Positions 40,368 to 48,705 of a stretch of DNA of 64,000 nt are shown here, in pieces. The position numbers and the translations under genes are program-made. The notes beneath the pieces are model-generated. The model was not told the DNA's origin, made no database searches, and saw only the letters and a program-made list of their open reading frames with translations. Position 1 is the stretch's first letter, and each line of letters begins with the position of its first letter. Source of the stretch: Nakazawaea peltata (lineage: Eukaryota; Ascomycota; Pichiomycetes; Alaninales; Pachysolenaceae); contig BCGQ01000007.1 of NCBI GenBank assembly GCA_001599355.1, positions 4,620 through 68,619 of the forward strand, read 5' to 3'.

Positions 40368-41423
40368 TTATTTTTCAGAGAGAAGCTCTGTGTTGACGAG
40401 GGTGGGTGGGACTCCTGAACCGTAGAAATACTCTACTAAGTTTTTGACACATTTTCTTTCGAATTCCATGAAAGTCTCTCTGGTGGAAGGGCCTGCATGA
40501 GGAGTCAATGTTATTCTGTAGTTGTCTAGTAATTTCTGATGGATCTTTGGCTCGAATTCATGGACGTCGAAACCGGCACCCACCAATTGGCCACGTTCCA
40601 AGGCGTCGATGACAGCAGCTTCTTCTACAATTGGACCTCTAGCAATATTAACCAATCTGACCCGATCTTTCATGTGTTTGAATCTCTCTTTATTGATTAA
40701 GTGGGTTGTTTGCTTGTTATGAGGACAAGCGACTAAAATACAGTCTGTAACTTTCAACATTTCGTTCAAGTCATCATAATAAGTCAGTCCACCTTCGATT
40801 TGGGCCTCAGCCTCAGGCTTCCGAGATCTGTTATGATAAACAATATCCATCCCCAATACTTTACAAGACTTGGCAATGCGGACACCAATGTTTCCCAATC
40901 CGATCACCCCCAAAGTTTTCCCATTTGGGTTATTACCCCAATGAGGGATTCTCTGTGACTCATAGTAATCTCCCGATCTTACACAGTGCTCAGCAAAAGT
41001 CAAATATCTGAAGGCAGACAAGACCAAGTACAACCCGACGTCTGCAGTAGCAATGGTACAACTGTCAGGGGTATTACAGAACATGATTCCTCTGGAGGTC
41101 AAATATTCAACATCGACGATGTCGTAGCCGTGCCCTGATTGGACGATGATCTTGACCGAGTCTGGGAGATGTCTGACAGGTTCACCTCTGAAAAGGTAAT
41201 GGTGAATATAAGGTTTGCTCTTCAACCAAATGGATTTACAAATGGCCTCGATCCCTGCGAAACGACCATCTTCCTTCTGGATCTCTTCGATGAATTCTTC
41301 CTCTGTAGCACAGTCGTAGAGGATGACCTCGAACTTTTCATTCAATTCTTTCCACAGCTCTTCGTCGTGGATTGGCTCATCCCACGGGATATACAAAATC
41401 TTAGGCTTGCTGGTCACGGTCAT
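40368..41423 (-). CDS. D-isomer-specific 2-hydroxyacid dehydrogenase (glyoxylate/hydroxypyruvate reductase type)
   Basis: A 351-residue NAD(P)-dependent oxidoreductase that interconverts 2-oxoacids and D-2-hydroxyacids. The Rossmann motif is GKTLGVIGLGNIGVRIA (about residues 168-184). The catalytic set is visible: Arg in LVNIARGPIVEE, Glu in HEFEP, and His in TPHAGPSTRE. The N-terminal catalytic half carries QSGHGYDIVDVEYLTSRGI. It resembles fungal GOR1/YPL113C-like enzymes; substrate cannot be fixed from sequence. It is on the same strand as, and 152 bp downstream of, the racemase gene, and next to a zinc-cluster regulator. A role in handling 2-oxoacids derived from amino acids is a guess from context. 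Confidence 0.9.
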   Translation of the reverse strand: MTVTSKPKILYIPWDEPIHDEELWKELNEKFEVILYDCATEEEFIEEIQKEDGRFAGIEAICKSIWLKSKPYIHHYLFRGEPVRHLPDSVKIIVQSGHGYDIVDVEYLTSRGIMFCNTPDSCTIATADVGLYLVLSAFRYLTFAEHCVRSGDYYESQRIPHWGNNPNGKTLGVIGLGNIGVRIAKSCKVLGMDIVYHNRSRKPEAEAQIEGGLTYYDDLNEMLKVTDCILVACPHNKQTTHLINKERFKHMKDRVRLVNIARGPIVEEAAVIDALERGQLVGAGFDVHEFEPKIHQKLLDNYRITLTPHAGPSTRETFMEFERKCVKNLVEYFYGSGVPPTLVNTELLSEK

Positions 41424-41575
41424 ACTGTTCTCTGGCTCTCTATAATCGTATTAGCCGTTCTATGTCTCGATATATATCTACAAGGAAATATGGAATAAAA
41501 AGTCCGAGGGTGAAAAAGTATTTTTTCTTTATCAGTAGCTGAGTCATATCAAATGTTACATAAAAAAATGAGTAT

Positions 41576-42382
41576 TTAGAGATAGGTTTGGGAGCGGAGC
41601 ATTCTTGAATCTTTGGAGCTGGAGAATGGACCTCGTTTGGATGTTTTGAGATTTGATCTGAGGATCCCACTGAGCAAATTGACACCTGCTACGACTCCAT
41701 CCACCACTTGTACACCTCCAGATTCGACTGCTTGTTCGACGGCTTCTTTCATATCGCTCATCCCGGCGCACCCAAGCACCAATACATCTGCGTCGTGTTT
41801 TTCTACCAATTCTAGGGCGATTTCAGCCATACGAGAAAGTACTATTGGTCTTGGCTTTGATTCTAACTCTCCCACTGTAAATCCTGTGGAGAGAAGCCCA
41901 GCACAATGTGTGGTCAATCCCATTGCATCGATGGCATTTTTGTGCCTTATCTGAGACCTATATAATGTAGCAATGATCCCGAAACGACCTCCTAATATAC
42001 GGGCTGTATAAATACCTGCTTCCATGATCCCACAGGTAGGTTTATCAAACTCTTCTCTGATACAATTGGTGAGTGGATGATCACTGAAACAGGCCACTAA
42101 CACTGCATCTACCTCTTCTATATATTTGTAAGCGTCTCTGATAGCCAGAGCAGCAGAAAGAACCCCATCCAAATGACCTTCGATAGTTTTAGGAGCAGGC
42201 TCTGGTGTCGTATAACCATATACTACGGTATCTACTGGCAAATGCTGCTCCACCATCTTGAGGCAGTTGACTGTGAATGAGTCCGAGTTGTTCGGATTCA
42301 ATACAAGCACTTTATATAATTTTTCTGGTGGTATATCTTTAGCATATGGACTTTTGACACAATTGAGTTCATCCAACCCCAT
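41576..42382 (-). CDS. DCG1: Asp/Glu/hydantoin racemase family protein, Dcg1-like
   Basis: A 268-residue cofactor-independent racemase-family protein. The two catalytic Cys are present: C98 in VLVACFSDHP and C205 in VLVLGCAGM. NPNNS near residue 30 is the N-terminal family motif. Relatives are bacterial hydantoin racemase (interconverts D- and L-5-substituted hydantoins) and yeast Dcg1, a nitrogen-repressed gene adjacent to the allantoin cluster in S. cerevisiae. Here it is divergent from a dihydropyrimidinase/hydantoinase over 201 bp with three GATAAG sites, which strengthens a link to cyclic-ureide nitrogen use. The enzymatic substrate of fungal Dcg1 is not established. TATATA at 42431-42436 may serve it. 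Confidence 0.9.
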   Translation of the reverse strand: MGLDELNCVKSPYAKDIPPEKLYKVLVLNPNNSDSFTVNCLKMVEQHLPVDTVVYGYTTPEPAPKTIEGHLDGVLSAALAIRDAYKYIEEVDAVLVACFSDHPLTNCIREEFDKPTCGIMEAGIYTARILGGRFGIIATLYRSQIRHKNAIDAMGLTTHCAGLLSTGFTVGELESKPRPIVLSRMAEIALELVEKHDADVLVLGCAGMSDMKEAVEQAVESGGVQVVDGVVAGVNLLSGILRSNLKTSKRGPFSSSKDSRMLRSQTYL

Positions 42383-42430
42383 TTTTGGCTCTACCCCTCG
42401 AAAATTAAGTTTGTGTCAGATCTCTTCCTC

Positions 42431-42545
42431 TATATACCTTCTGGCGCTTAGATATGCCGGTCCGAGGCTTATCGCGATGCTTATCGGAGCGCATGCCGGA
42501 TTTTTTTTCATAGATTCCCGATAAGGTTATAAATAGGAGGGGAGG
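42431..42545. promoter_or_regulatory. Divergent racemase/hydantoinase promoter with three GATAAG and paired CGG sites
   Basis: CTTATC (GATAAG on minus) occurs at 42468-42473 and 42480-42485, and GATAAG at 42530-42535. These are the sites of nitrogen GATA factors (Gln3/Gat1/Dal80). ATGCCGG occurs at 42454-42460 and 42493-42499, and CGG triplets at 42485-42487 and 42497-42499 are spaced by 9 nt, as zinc-cluster proteins often prefer. TATA boxes face both ways: TATATA at 42431-42436 and TATAAATA at 42538-42545. Confidence 0.65.
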
Positions 42546-42583
42546 AGGTCTTGAAGTCAGATTAGAGAAGGAGTAGGGTGAGA

Positions 42584-44077
42584 ATGACGGCAGATTTTGA
42601 GTTGGTGATTTACAATGGGAGAATTGTCTCGGCAAGTGACATATTGTCCCCCTCTCTTTACATTGGAATTAACAATGGGATTATCGAGTCGATATCGGTG
42701 AAGCCTTTGACAGGTGACAGGATGATTGATGCCGAGGGTGGGTATATTACCCCTGGAGGCATTGACTCACATGTCCATTTGTCACAGCCAAATGCTCCTA
42801 CGGGTGACAATTTCGAGAGTGGTTCGAGATCTCTGATCGGTGGAGGAACCACTACTATCATTCTGTTCGCTATCCAGAAGAAGAAGGAATACGACATCAT
42901 TAGTACTGTGGCAGATTACCACGGAGTATCTCGAGAGCAGAGTTATTGTGATTATGGATTCCATGTTATTATTGCTGACCCAACTGAGGAAGTATTAGAA
43001 AAGCAATTACCCGTTCTTTTGAAAGAAGAGGGTATTACCTCTGTAAAAGTATATACTACATATCCTAATTATAAGTTAAACGATCTGCAGATGTTGGATA
43101 TCTTGTTAGCCAACAGGAAACTCGGAGTGACGACGATGATACATGCTGAAAACTCGGATATTATAGATTTTATAAATGACAAGTTGAACAAGAAGAAGTT
43201 GACAGATCCATTTTACCATTCTGTGAGCAGGCCATTAGAGGCAGAAGATGAGGCATCATATAGGGTGATTTCTTTATCTAAATTGATAGATGTCCCTATC
43301 TTAATTGTGCATATGTCGGCCACATCTGCGTTGGAGCATGTAAGAACCGCTCAAACAGACTTAGTACCTGTTTATGCCGAAACATGTCCTCAATACTTGT
43401 TTTTGACAGCTGATCACTTAAAACATAACTGTTGTCATCATTTAAATCACGATGATCATTTTGAGGGAGCAAAGTTTATTTGCTCTCCACCTTTAAGACA
43501 AGATCCTCTGGAATTAGAAGGGGTATGGAAAGCGATTCAAAACGGAACAGTTACCGTATTCAGTTCAGATCATGCTCCTTCGAAATATGATCACCCAATG
43601 GGTAAAAAGAAAGGTTTAGTAAACGGTATTCCTCACTATTCTCAAGTTCCAAATGGACTTCCTGGGTTAGAAACTAGACTTCCATTATTGTTCTGTTATG
43701 GTGTTGAGAAAGGTCGAATCACCCCTCAACGATTTGTAGAATTGGCTTCGACTAATGCTGCTAAATTATACGGGCTTGCCGACCGTAAAGGTACTATAGG
43801 TGTGGGCTATGATGCTGATATCACAATTTGGTATCCTCTGGGAAAAATGGAACCTTTCAAACTTACAAACTCGATGCTCCATCACGATATAGATTACACA
43901 CCTTTCGAAGGCATGGAATTCACCAACTGGCCAAGATATACTATCTTAAGAGGAAAGGTGGTATATGACAGAGACAATGGCGAGATTGTTGGATCTAAAG
44001 GATACGGATCATATCTCAAGCGTGGTGCTTCTGAACTTGCTGGTTCTCTCAATAAAATCAATCCAATCTTTGATTAA
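42584..44077 (+). CDS. PYD2: Dihydropyrimidinase / hydantoinase (Pyd2 family)
   Basis: The start is the ATG at 42584, because the longer frame opens with GTG; this gives 497 residues. It is a zinc amidohydrolase that opens cyclic ureides (dihydrouracil, dihydrothymine, 5-substituted hydantoins). All metal ligands are present: H63 and H65 in DSHVHL, the carboxylated K155 in SVKVYTTYP, H187 in MIHAEN, H243 in VHMS and D329 in SSDHAP. YCDYGFH, YAETCPQY, FICSPPLR, GLPGLETRLPLLF and WPRYTILRGKVVY match Lachancea-type Pyd2 closely and distinguish it from allantoinase. Carbamoyl-amino acid hydrolase, the next enzyme, is not in the window. The promoter has GATAAG sites, suggesting nitrogen catabolite control. 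Confidence 0.92.
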   Translation: MTADFELVIYNGRIVSASDILSPSLYIGINNGIIESISVKPLTGDRMIDAEGGYITPGGIDSHVHLSQPNAPTGDNFESGSRSLIGGGTTTIILFAIQKKKEYDIISTVADYHGVSREQSYCDYGFHVIIADPTEEVLEKQLPVLLKEEGITSVKVYTTYPNYKLNDLQMLDILLANRKLGVTTMIHAENSDIIDFINDKLNKKKLTDPFYHSVSRPLEAEDEASYRVISLSKLIDVPILIVHMSATSALEHVRTAQTDLVPVYAETCPQYLFLTADHLKHNCCHHLNHDDHFEGAKFICSPPLRQDPLELEGVWKAIQNGTVTVFSSDHAPSKYDHPMGKKKGLVNGIPHYSQVPNGLPGLETRLPLLFCYGVEKGRITPQRFVELASTNAAKLYGLADRKGTIGVGYDADITIWYPLGKMEPFKLTNSMLHHDIDYTPFEGMEFTNWPRYTILRGKVVYDRDNGEIVGSKGYGSYLKRGASELAGSLNKINPIFD

Positions 44078-44269
44078 AATGAATCTTCAAATCTCTGTAG
44101 AATCTTCTCCATTTAGCGAAAAACACCCCCAATATCTTCTCCAAATGCCTATTTTTTTTCTCCCATCCGGAGAAATTTCGAGTGGCATCTGGAGAAGTTT
44201 TTTGGTGTAAATTTTTCAAGGAACTTCCCTCATCGAAGACAACAACCCCTGATCAAGGACAAGGATAGA

Positions 44270-47200
44270 ATGGCGAAATCCAAGGGAAAGACGCCTCCAG
44301 CGTCATCTTCGGCTGATTCTGCGAAGAAAGGCAAGAAAGGAAAGGCAGAAAGCCCGCTGCCTGAAGTGAAAAAGGGCAAGAAGGGCAAACAAACCGAGGA
44401 TCCGCCAGCTGGGGGGCTCGATAAACTGGCCAGAGCCAAAGGACGTGCAGCTGTGGCGGAAACAACAAGTTGGACAGGTAAATTACCCGGATCATTGCTT
44501 CATGAACATTGTCAGAAACAGAAATGGGACAAAGTCGTCTACGACATGATGAAGACCAAGGACGGGTTCGTGGGGATCCTGCATTTGTCGTGGAAAAACC
44601 CTAAAACTCAGGAAGTGCTCGAGGTAAAGATGGTGCCTGAAAAATCGGTCGTGCATGGACAAGAGACGCCCCTCGAGGCCAGACATTATGCAGCGACTTA
44701 TGCACTCCATCGCTTGGCTTCTGATAAAAATATTCACATGGTATTACCAGCTAACCACAAGGCTCTTTGGAGTGATTTAGAGATCTTTCGTAAGAAATTG
44801 AAAAACACTAACCCGGCCAAATGTCTGGAATTGTATAATCCTAATCCGTTCACCTATATTCTTGAGAAGAGAAAGGAGGATCTGCGGAAACTGAAGGAGA
44901 GAGAGGCCCAGCTGGTGCAGGACCTGAAGGTGAAGAAAGAAGCTACTAATTTGCTCACCAAGAGTCATCTGTCGGAAATAATTCTGACCAAGAAGAAGAC
45001 CCGGGAGCTGGTTTCCTCATCGCTGGGGTCCAAAACCAAGGCCTCATACCAAAAAACAACTACATTCCCTCGTAAAGTATGGGAATCTGCTGCATTCATC
45101 GATTTGAAACCCCAGTCGAGGGATTTAATCTCCAAATCGATAAAATCCCATATCGCTTGGACTACTCATAAGGTATCTGATGGTGCCAATGAGGGTCCAG
45201 ACTATAAAGACTTTGTAATTTCGTTAGGATTTAGACTTTCTCATATAGAAGAAGCTTTGAAGTACACAAATAATTTCACAGACACTTTGGAATGGTTGAT
45301 CTTCCATTTACCGGAAGACGACCTTCCTCCTATCTTCACCAAACGTCTGGACGAATCGAATCTCTCATTGAAGTTGACTGGAGATTTGAAGAGAGAGTAT
45401 ATATTCCGTAGATTAGTAAATGCTGGTTTCAACGACAGTGATATTACTGCCACCTTACTTAAATATGATTTCGATGAGATCTCAGCCTCGATTAGTCTTT
45501 GTTATGAGTTGATCAATTACGACACATCAGATGTCGCTGAGATCACTCTGGAGGAATCTCAAGAGATTTGGGACTCCGAATATGGCAGTTTGAATGTTAT
45601 ATACGAGGGAAGAGTGACCAAAACTGATAATTGTATATATGATATCAAATTAAATCCTCATAATTTGGAGCTGGGAATCTTAAGTTTGAGGGTCCTCAAA
45701 CCTCAGCATTATCCTAACTCTCTTCCTGGATTGCAATTGCTTGTGGTCGATAAATCTTATAAAGTAGCTAATTATATCCGATTGTCGATTATCAAACGGT
45801 TGATGCATTATATTTTGGACGGTGGGCTCTTGGGAGACTCTTTCATCTTCTCGTGTGTAGATTGGCTTGAGACAGAGATCCATAAGATCATCGAAGATCC
45901 TGGGCCATTGTTCACTGAGACCGAACAACTTGAGAAGCTGACTCAAACTGTCCAAGAGAAGAAAGAGAAGCGGTCAAAGGTATCAAGGACGAAGAAATTG
46001 ACTCAAAGTGACATCGATGCCCTTGCTTCGTACTATAAAAGTTTATACAGTAAGCCTGAGTTGAAACGATCCCTTCAGCAAAGATCGGCACTTCCTGCTT
46101 GGAAGAAGAAAGAGCAGATTGTAGATTTAATTGCGTCCAATAGAGTGACTTTAGTCACTGGTGAGACTGGTTCTGGTAAATCGACTCAAGTTGTCCAGTT
46201 CATTCTTGATAACTTGGTTGAGAGGGGTGAGTACGGTTCCGGAATCATCTGTACTCAACCTAGACGTATTTCTGCTATTGGTTTGGCCGAAAGAGTAGCT
46301 GAAGAACGTTGCACTCAATGTGGTCTGGAAGTAGGTTATATAATCAGAGGTGAGAACAAGACATCTGCCAAGACCCGAATCTCTTTCGTAACTACAGGTG
46401 TCTTGCTTCGTATGGTCCAAGGATTGCTCTCAAGCAGCAGTGCCGAGGACTCTTTCTTCAGTAATTTAGGCTACATTTTCATCGATGAAGTCCATGAAAG
46501 ATCTATTGATAGTGATTTCTTATTGATTATTTTGAAAAGAATTATCTCCAAATTCCCCAAATTGAAGATCGTCTTGATGTCGGCCACTACCGATGTCAAT
46601 GTGTTCCGTGACTACTTCCCTCAGGGATTGGCCCATATTCACATCGAAGGTCGTACCTTCCCTATTCAGGATTATTATTTGGATGAGATTTTGCAAGAGG
46701 TTGATTTCAAAATTGAGGACAGAAGATACAGAAGATATGCCGATGATGATGACGATGAGGAGATGCTGGGAGATGCTGAGGATGGTATCATCAGGCCAAA
46801 AGCCAACTCCAAGTTCTTCCAAGATGGAAATATTAATTATGATTTGATATCTTCTGTGGTAAATCACGTTCATCAAAGGTTGATCAATGAGAATAACAAG
46901 GGATCGCTTTTGATCTTCTTGCCTGGTGTTCAAGAGATCAATTCTTGTATCAAGAACATCTCCAAGTCGTTTAGTGGTCGTTCATTGTTACTCCCATTGC
47001 ACTCTGCTTTGTCTTCGAATGACCAGAAGAAAGTCTTCGTAACCCCTCCAGTAGGAGTCCGTAAAATAGTCGTCTCGACTAATGTAGCAGAAACTTCGAT
47101 CACCATTCCTGATGCTGTATGTGTCATTGATTGTGGTCGTTCAAAGAATTTGTACTATGATCCAAAGGTGAACACCACCAGACTTTTGGAGAAATGGTGT

Positions 47201-48529
47201 TCTCAGGCCGAAGTTGGACAAAGACGAGGCAGAGCCGGTCGTATCACCAACGGATTATGTTACAAGCTCTATACTCGTAGCACTCATAATCAAATGGCTA
47301 AGCAACCGGTCCCTGAGATCAAGAGAGTCCGTTTGGAGAATGTGTATCTTGTAGTAAAATCGATTGGAATCAAGGATGTGCGGCAGTTCTTGCAGAGTGG
47401 TTTGGATCCTCCAGACGACTCTACGTTGGACAAATCTAGTCAGTTCTTGAGGGAGATTGGAGCTCTCACCAAGGAAGGTGAATTGACCAACTTGGGTACC
47501 TATCTTTCGTTATTGCCTACCGATTTGCAATCTGGAAAGTTACTTATTTTGGGAACTATTCTTGGATGTGTCGAAACGGCCTTGACTCTTGCTTCTGTAT
47601 CGTCTGTCGGGTCTCCCTTCATTAACAGTTTCGAGAACAGAGACCAAATTAAAGCCATTCAGCAGAAGTTCTCAGCTGGTGGTCAAGGTGATTTGATTGC
47701 GATCGTAAATGCTTTCAATGAGTACGAGAAAAGAAGGGAGATGGGCGGAGCTAGTCGCTGGTTGGGCGACAATTTCATGTCGTTCACCAAATTGAAGGAC
47801 ATGCGGTCCACTCGTTCTCAATATATCTCGATTTTGAAAGATTTGGGTTTCATTCCTTTGGATTACGGACCCAACAGTAAACTGTTTTCTCATCTTAACA
47901 GAAATAGCACTAATTGGAATGTGGTGAGGTCAGTTCTCACTGGGGCTTTCTACCCACAAATCTCTAGGGTTCAATTGCCAGATCCAAAGTACTTGGCCAC
48001 GTTGTCTGGAGCTGTAGCTATTGATCCTGATGAGAAGGAGACAAAACTTTGGATCAAAAATGATAAATATTTCACCGAGAAGCGTGGACCGACCGATTTC
48101 CCGGCCACTAGGGCCTTTGTGCACCCATCGTCTTCTCTTTTCATTGGTAATAATGACGGGTCCACTAAAGCAGTTCCTTTGAAATCTTCTTTCGCCGTCT
48201 TCAACTCGTCGGTGCATACCACCAAATTCTATCTTCGTGATATCACACCTTCAGCCACGTTATCGGTCTTACTCTTTGGAGGTCAAATCGATTATGATTT
48301 ATCAGATTTACAGGACTTCACCAGACCTTCTCCGGGTATTGTCTTGGACAATTGGGTACCTATTAGGACCTGGAGTAAGAATGCTGTTCTTATTAAACAG
48401 TTGAGAATTTTATTGGATAATGTGATTCAAGAGAAGTTCTCGAAACCAAGTTATGACGGGGAGGTAAATGATGGGGACGGGGTCCTTGGAGTTGTTGAGA
48501 AGGTACTTGAAATAGATGGAGGTAAATAA
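44270..48529 (+). CDS. DEAH/RHA-type helicase, YLR419W/DHX29-DHX57-like
   Basis: A 1419-residue DExH helicase. A Lys-rich N-terminus and a double-stranded-RNA-binding-like segment (about residues 60-160) precede an RWD/UBA-like middle region (about 290-560). The helicase core has motif I GETGSGKST (about 630), Ia TQPRRISA, II DEVH, III SAT, V STNVAETSIT and VI QRRGRAGR. HA2 and OB-fold domains (about 1040-1390) close the protein. An acidic insert (YADDDDDEEMLGDAED) sits between the two RecA domains. The length and architecture match S. cerevisiae YLR419W and mammalian DHX29/DHX57, the former a translation-initiation helicase. Function in yeast is not settled. Confidence 0.92.
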   Translation: MAKSKGKTPPASSSADSAKKGKKGKAESPLPEVKKGKKGKQTEDPPAGGLDKLARAKGRAAVAETTSWTGKLPGSLLHEHCQKQKWDKVVYDMMKTKDGFVGILHLSWKNPKTQEVLEVKMVPEKSVVHGQETPLEARHYAATYALHRLASDKNIHMVLPANHKALWSDLEIFRKKLKNTNPAKCLELYNPNPFTYILEKRKEDLRKLKEREAQLVQDLKVKKEATNLLTKSHLSEIILTKKKTRELVSSSLGSKTKASYQKTTTFPRKVWESAAFIDLKPQSRDLISKSIKSHIAWTTHKVSDGANEGPDYKDFVISLGFRLSHIEEALKYTNNFTDTLEWLIFHLPEDDLPPIFTKRLDESNLSLKLTGDLKREYIFRRLVNAGFNDSDITATLLKYDFDEISASISLCYELINYDTSDVAEITLEESQEIWDSEYGSLNVIYEGRVTKTDNCIYDIKLNPHNLELGILSLRVLKPQHYPNSLPGLQLLVVDKSYKVANYIRLSIIKRLMHYILDGGLLGDSFIFSCVDWLETEIHKIIEDPGPLFTETEQLEKLTQTVQEKKEKRSKVSRTKKLTQSDIDALASYYKSLYSKPELKRSLQQRSALPAWKKKEQIVDLIASNRVTLVTGETGSGKSTQVVQFILDNLVERGEYGSGIICTQPRRISAIGLAERVAEERCTQCGLEVGYIIRGENKTSAKTRISFVTTGVLLRMVQGLLSSSSAEDSFFSNLGYIFIDEVHERSIDSDFLLIILKRIISKFPKLKIVLMSATTDVNVFRDYFPQGLAHIHIEGRTFPIQDYYLDEILQEVDFKIEDRRYRRYADDDDDEEMLGDAEDGIIRPKANSKFFQDGNINYDLISSVVNHVHQRLINENNKGSLLIFLPGVQEINSCIKNISKSFSGRSLLLPLHSALSSNDQKKVFVTPPVGVRKIVVSTNVAETSITIPDAVCVIDCGRSKNLYYDPKVNTTRLLEKWCSQAEVGQRRGRAGRITNGLCYKLYTRSTHNQMAKQPVPEIKRVRLENVYLVVKSIGIKDVRQFLQSGLDPPDDSTLDKSSQFLREIGALTKEGELTNLGTYLSLLPTDLQSGKLLILGTILGCVETALTLASVSSVGSPFINSFENRDQIKAIQQKFSAGGQGDLIAIVNAFNEYEKRREMGGASRWLGDNFMSFTKLKDMRSTRSQYISILKDLGFIPLDYGPNSKLFSHLNRNSTNWNVVRSVLTGAFYPQISRVQLPDPKYLATLSGAVAIDPDEKETKLWIKNDKYFTEKRGPTDFPATRAFVHPSSSLFIGNNDGSTKAVPLKSSFAVFNSSVHTTKFYLRDITPSATLSVLLFGGQIDYDLSDLQDFTRPSPGIVLDNWVPIRTWSKNAVLIKQLRILLDNVIQEKFSKPSYDGEVNDGDGVLGVVEKVLEIDGGK

Positions 48530-48618
48530 GAGTAATAGACTTTAGATTTAGTATTTAACTATGAAACTGTAAGATGGAAGAAGTAGAAGTTCTAAGCATG
48601 ATAGTAGATGAGCTACGA

Positions 48619-48644
48619 AAATTGGGGGTGATCACCCCCAATTT
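48619..48644. terminator. Perfect 26-bp palindrome between convergent genes
   Basis: The left half is AAATTGGGGGTGA and the right half is its exact reverse complement, centred on GATC. It lies midway between the convergent 3' ends of the helicase and APC2, so a role in 3'-end formation or termination on both strands is possible. A 16-bp half-copy is found at 55060-55075. Confidence 0.5.
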
Positions 48645-48705
48645 ATAGTTTCTCGGTTCGGATTCAGGAAGAAGTAAATTCATATTATTATATCGTATAC
48701 AATTT

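Noticed and set aside
42584-44077. Allantoinase (DAL1) identity for the amidohydrolase
   Set aside because: YCDYGFH, SVKVYTTYP, YAETCPQY, FICSPPLR and WPRYTILRG blocks match dihydropyrimidinase/hydantoinase and not allantoinase.
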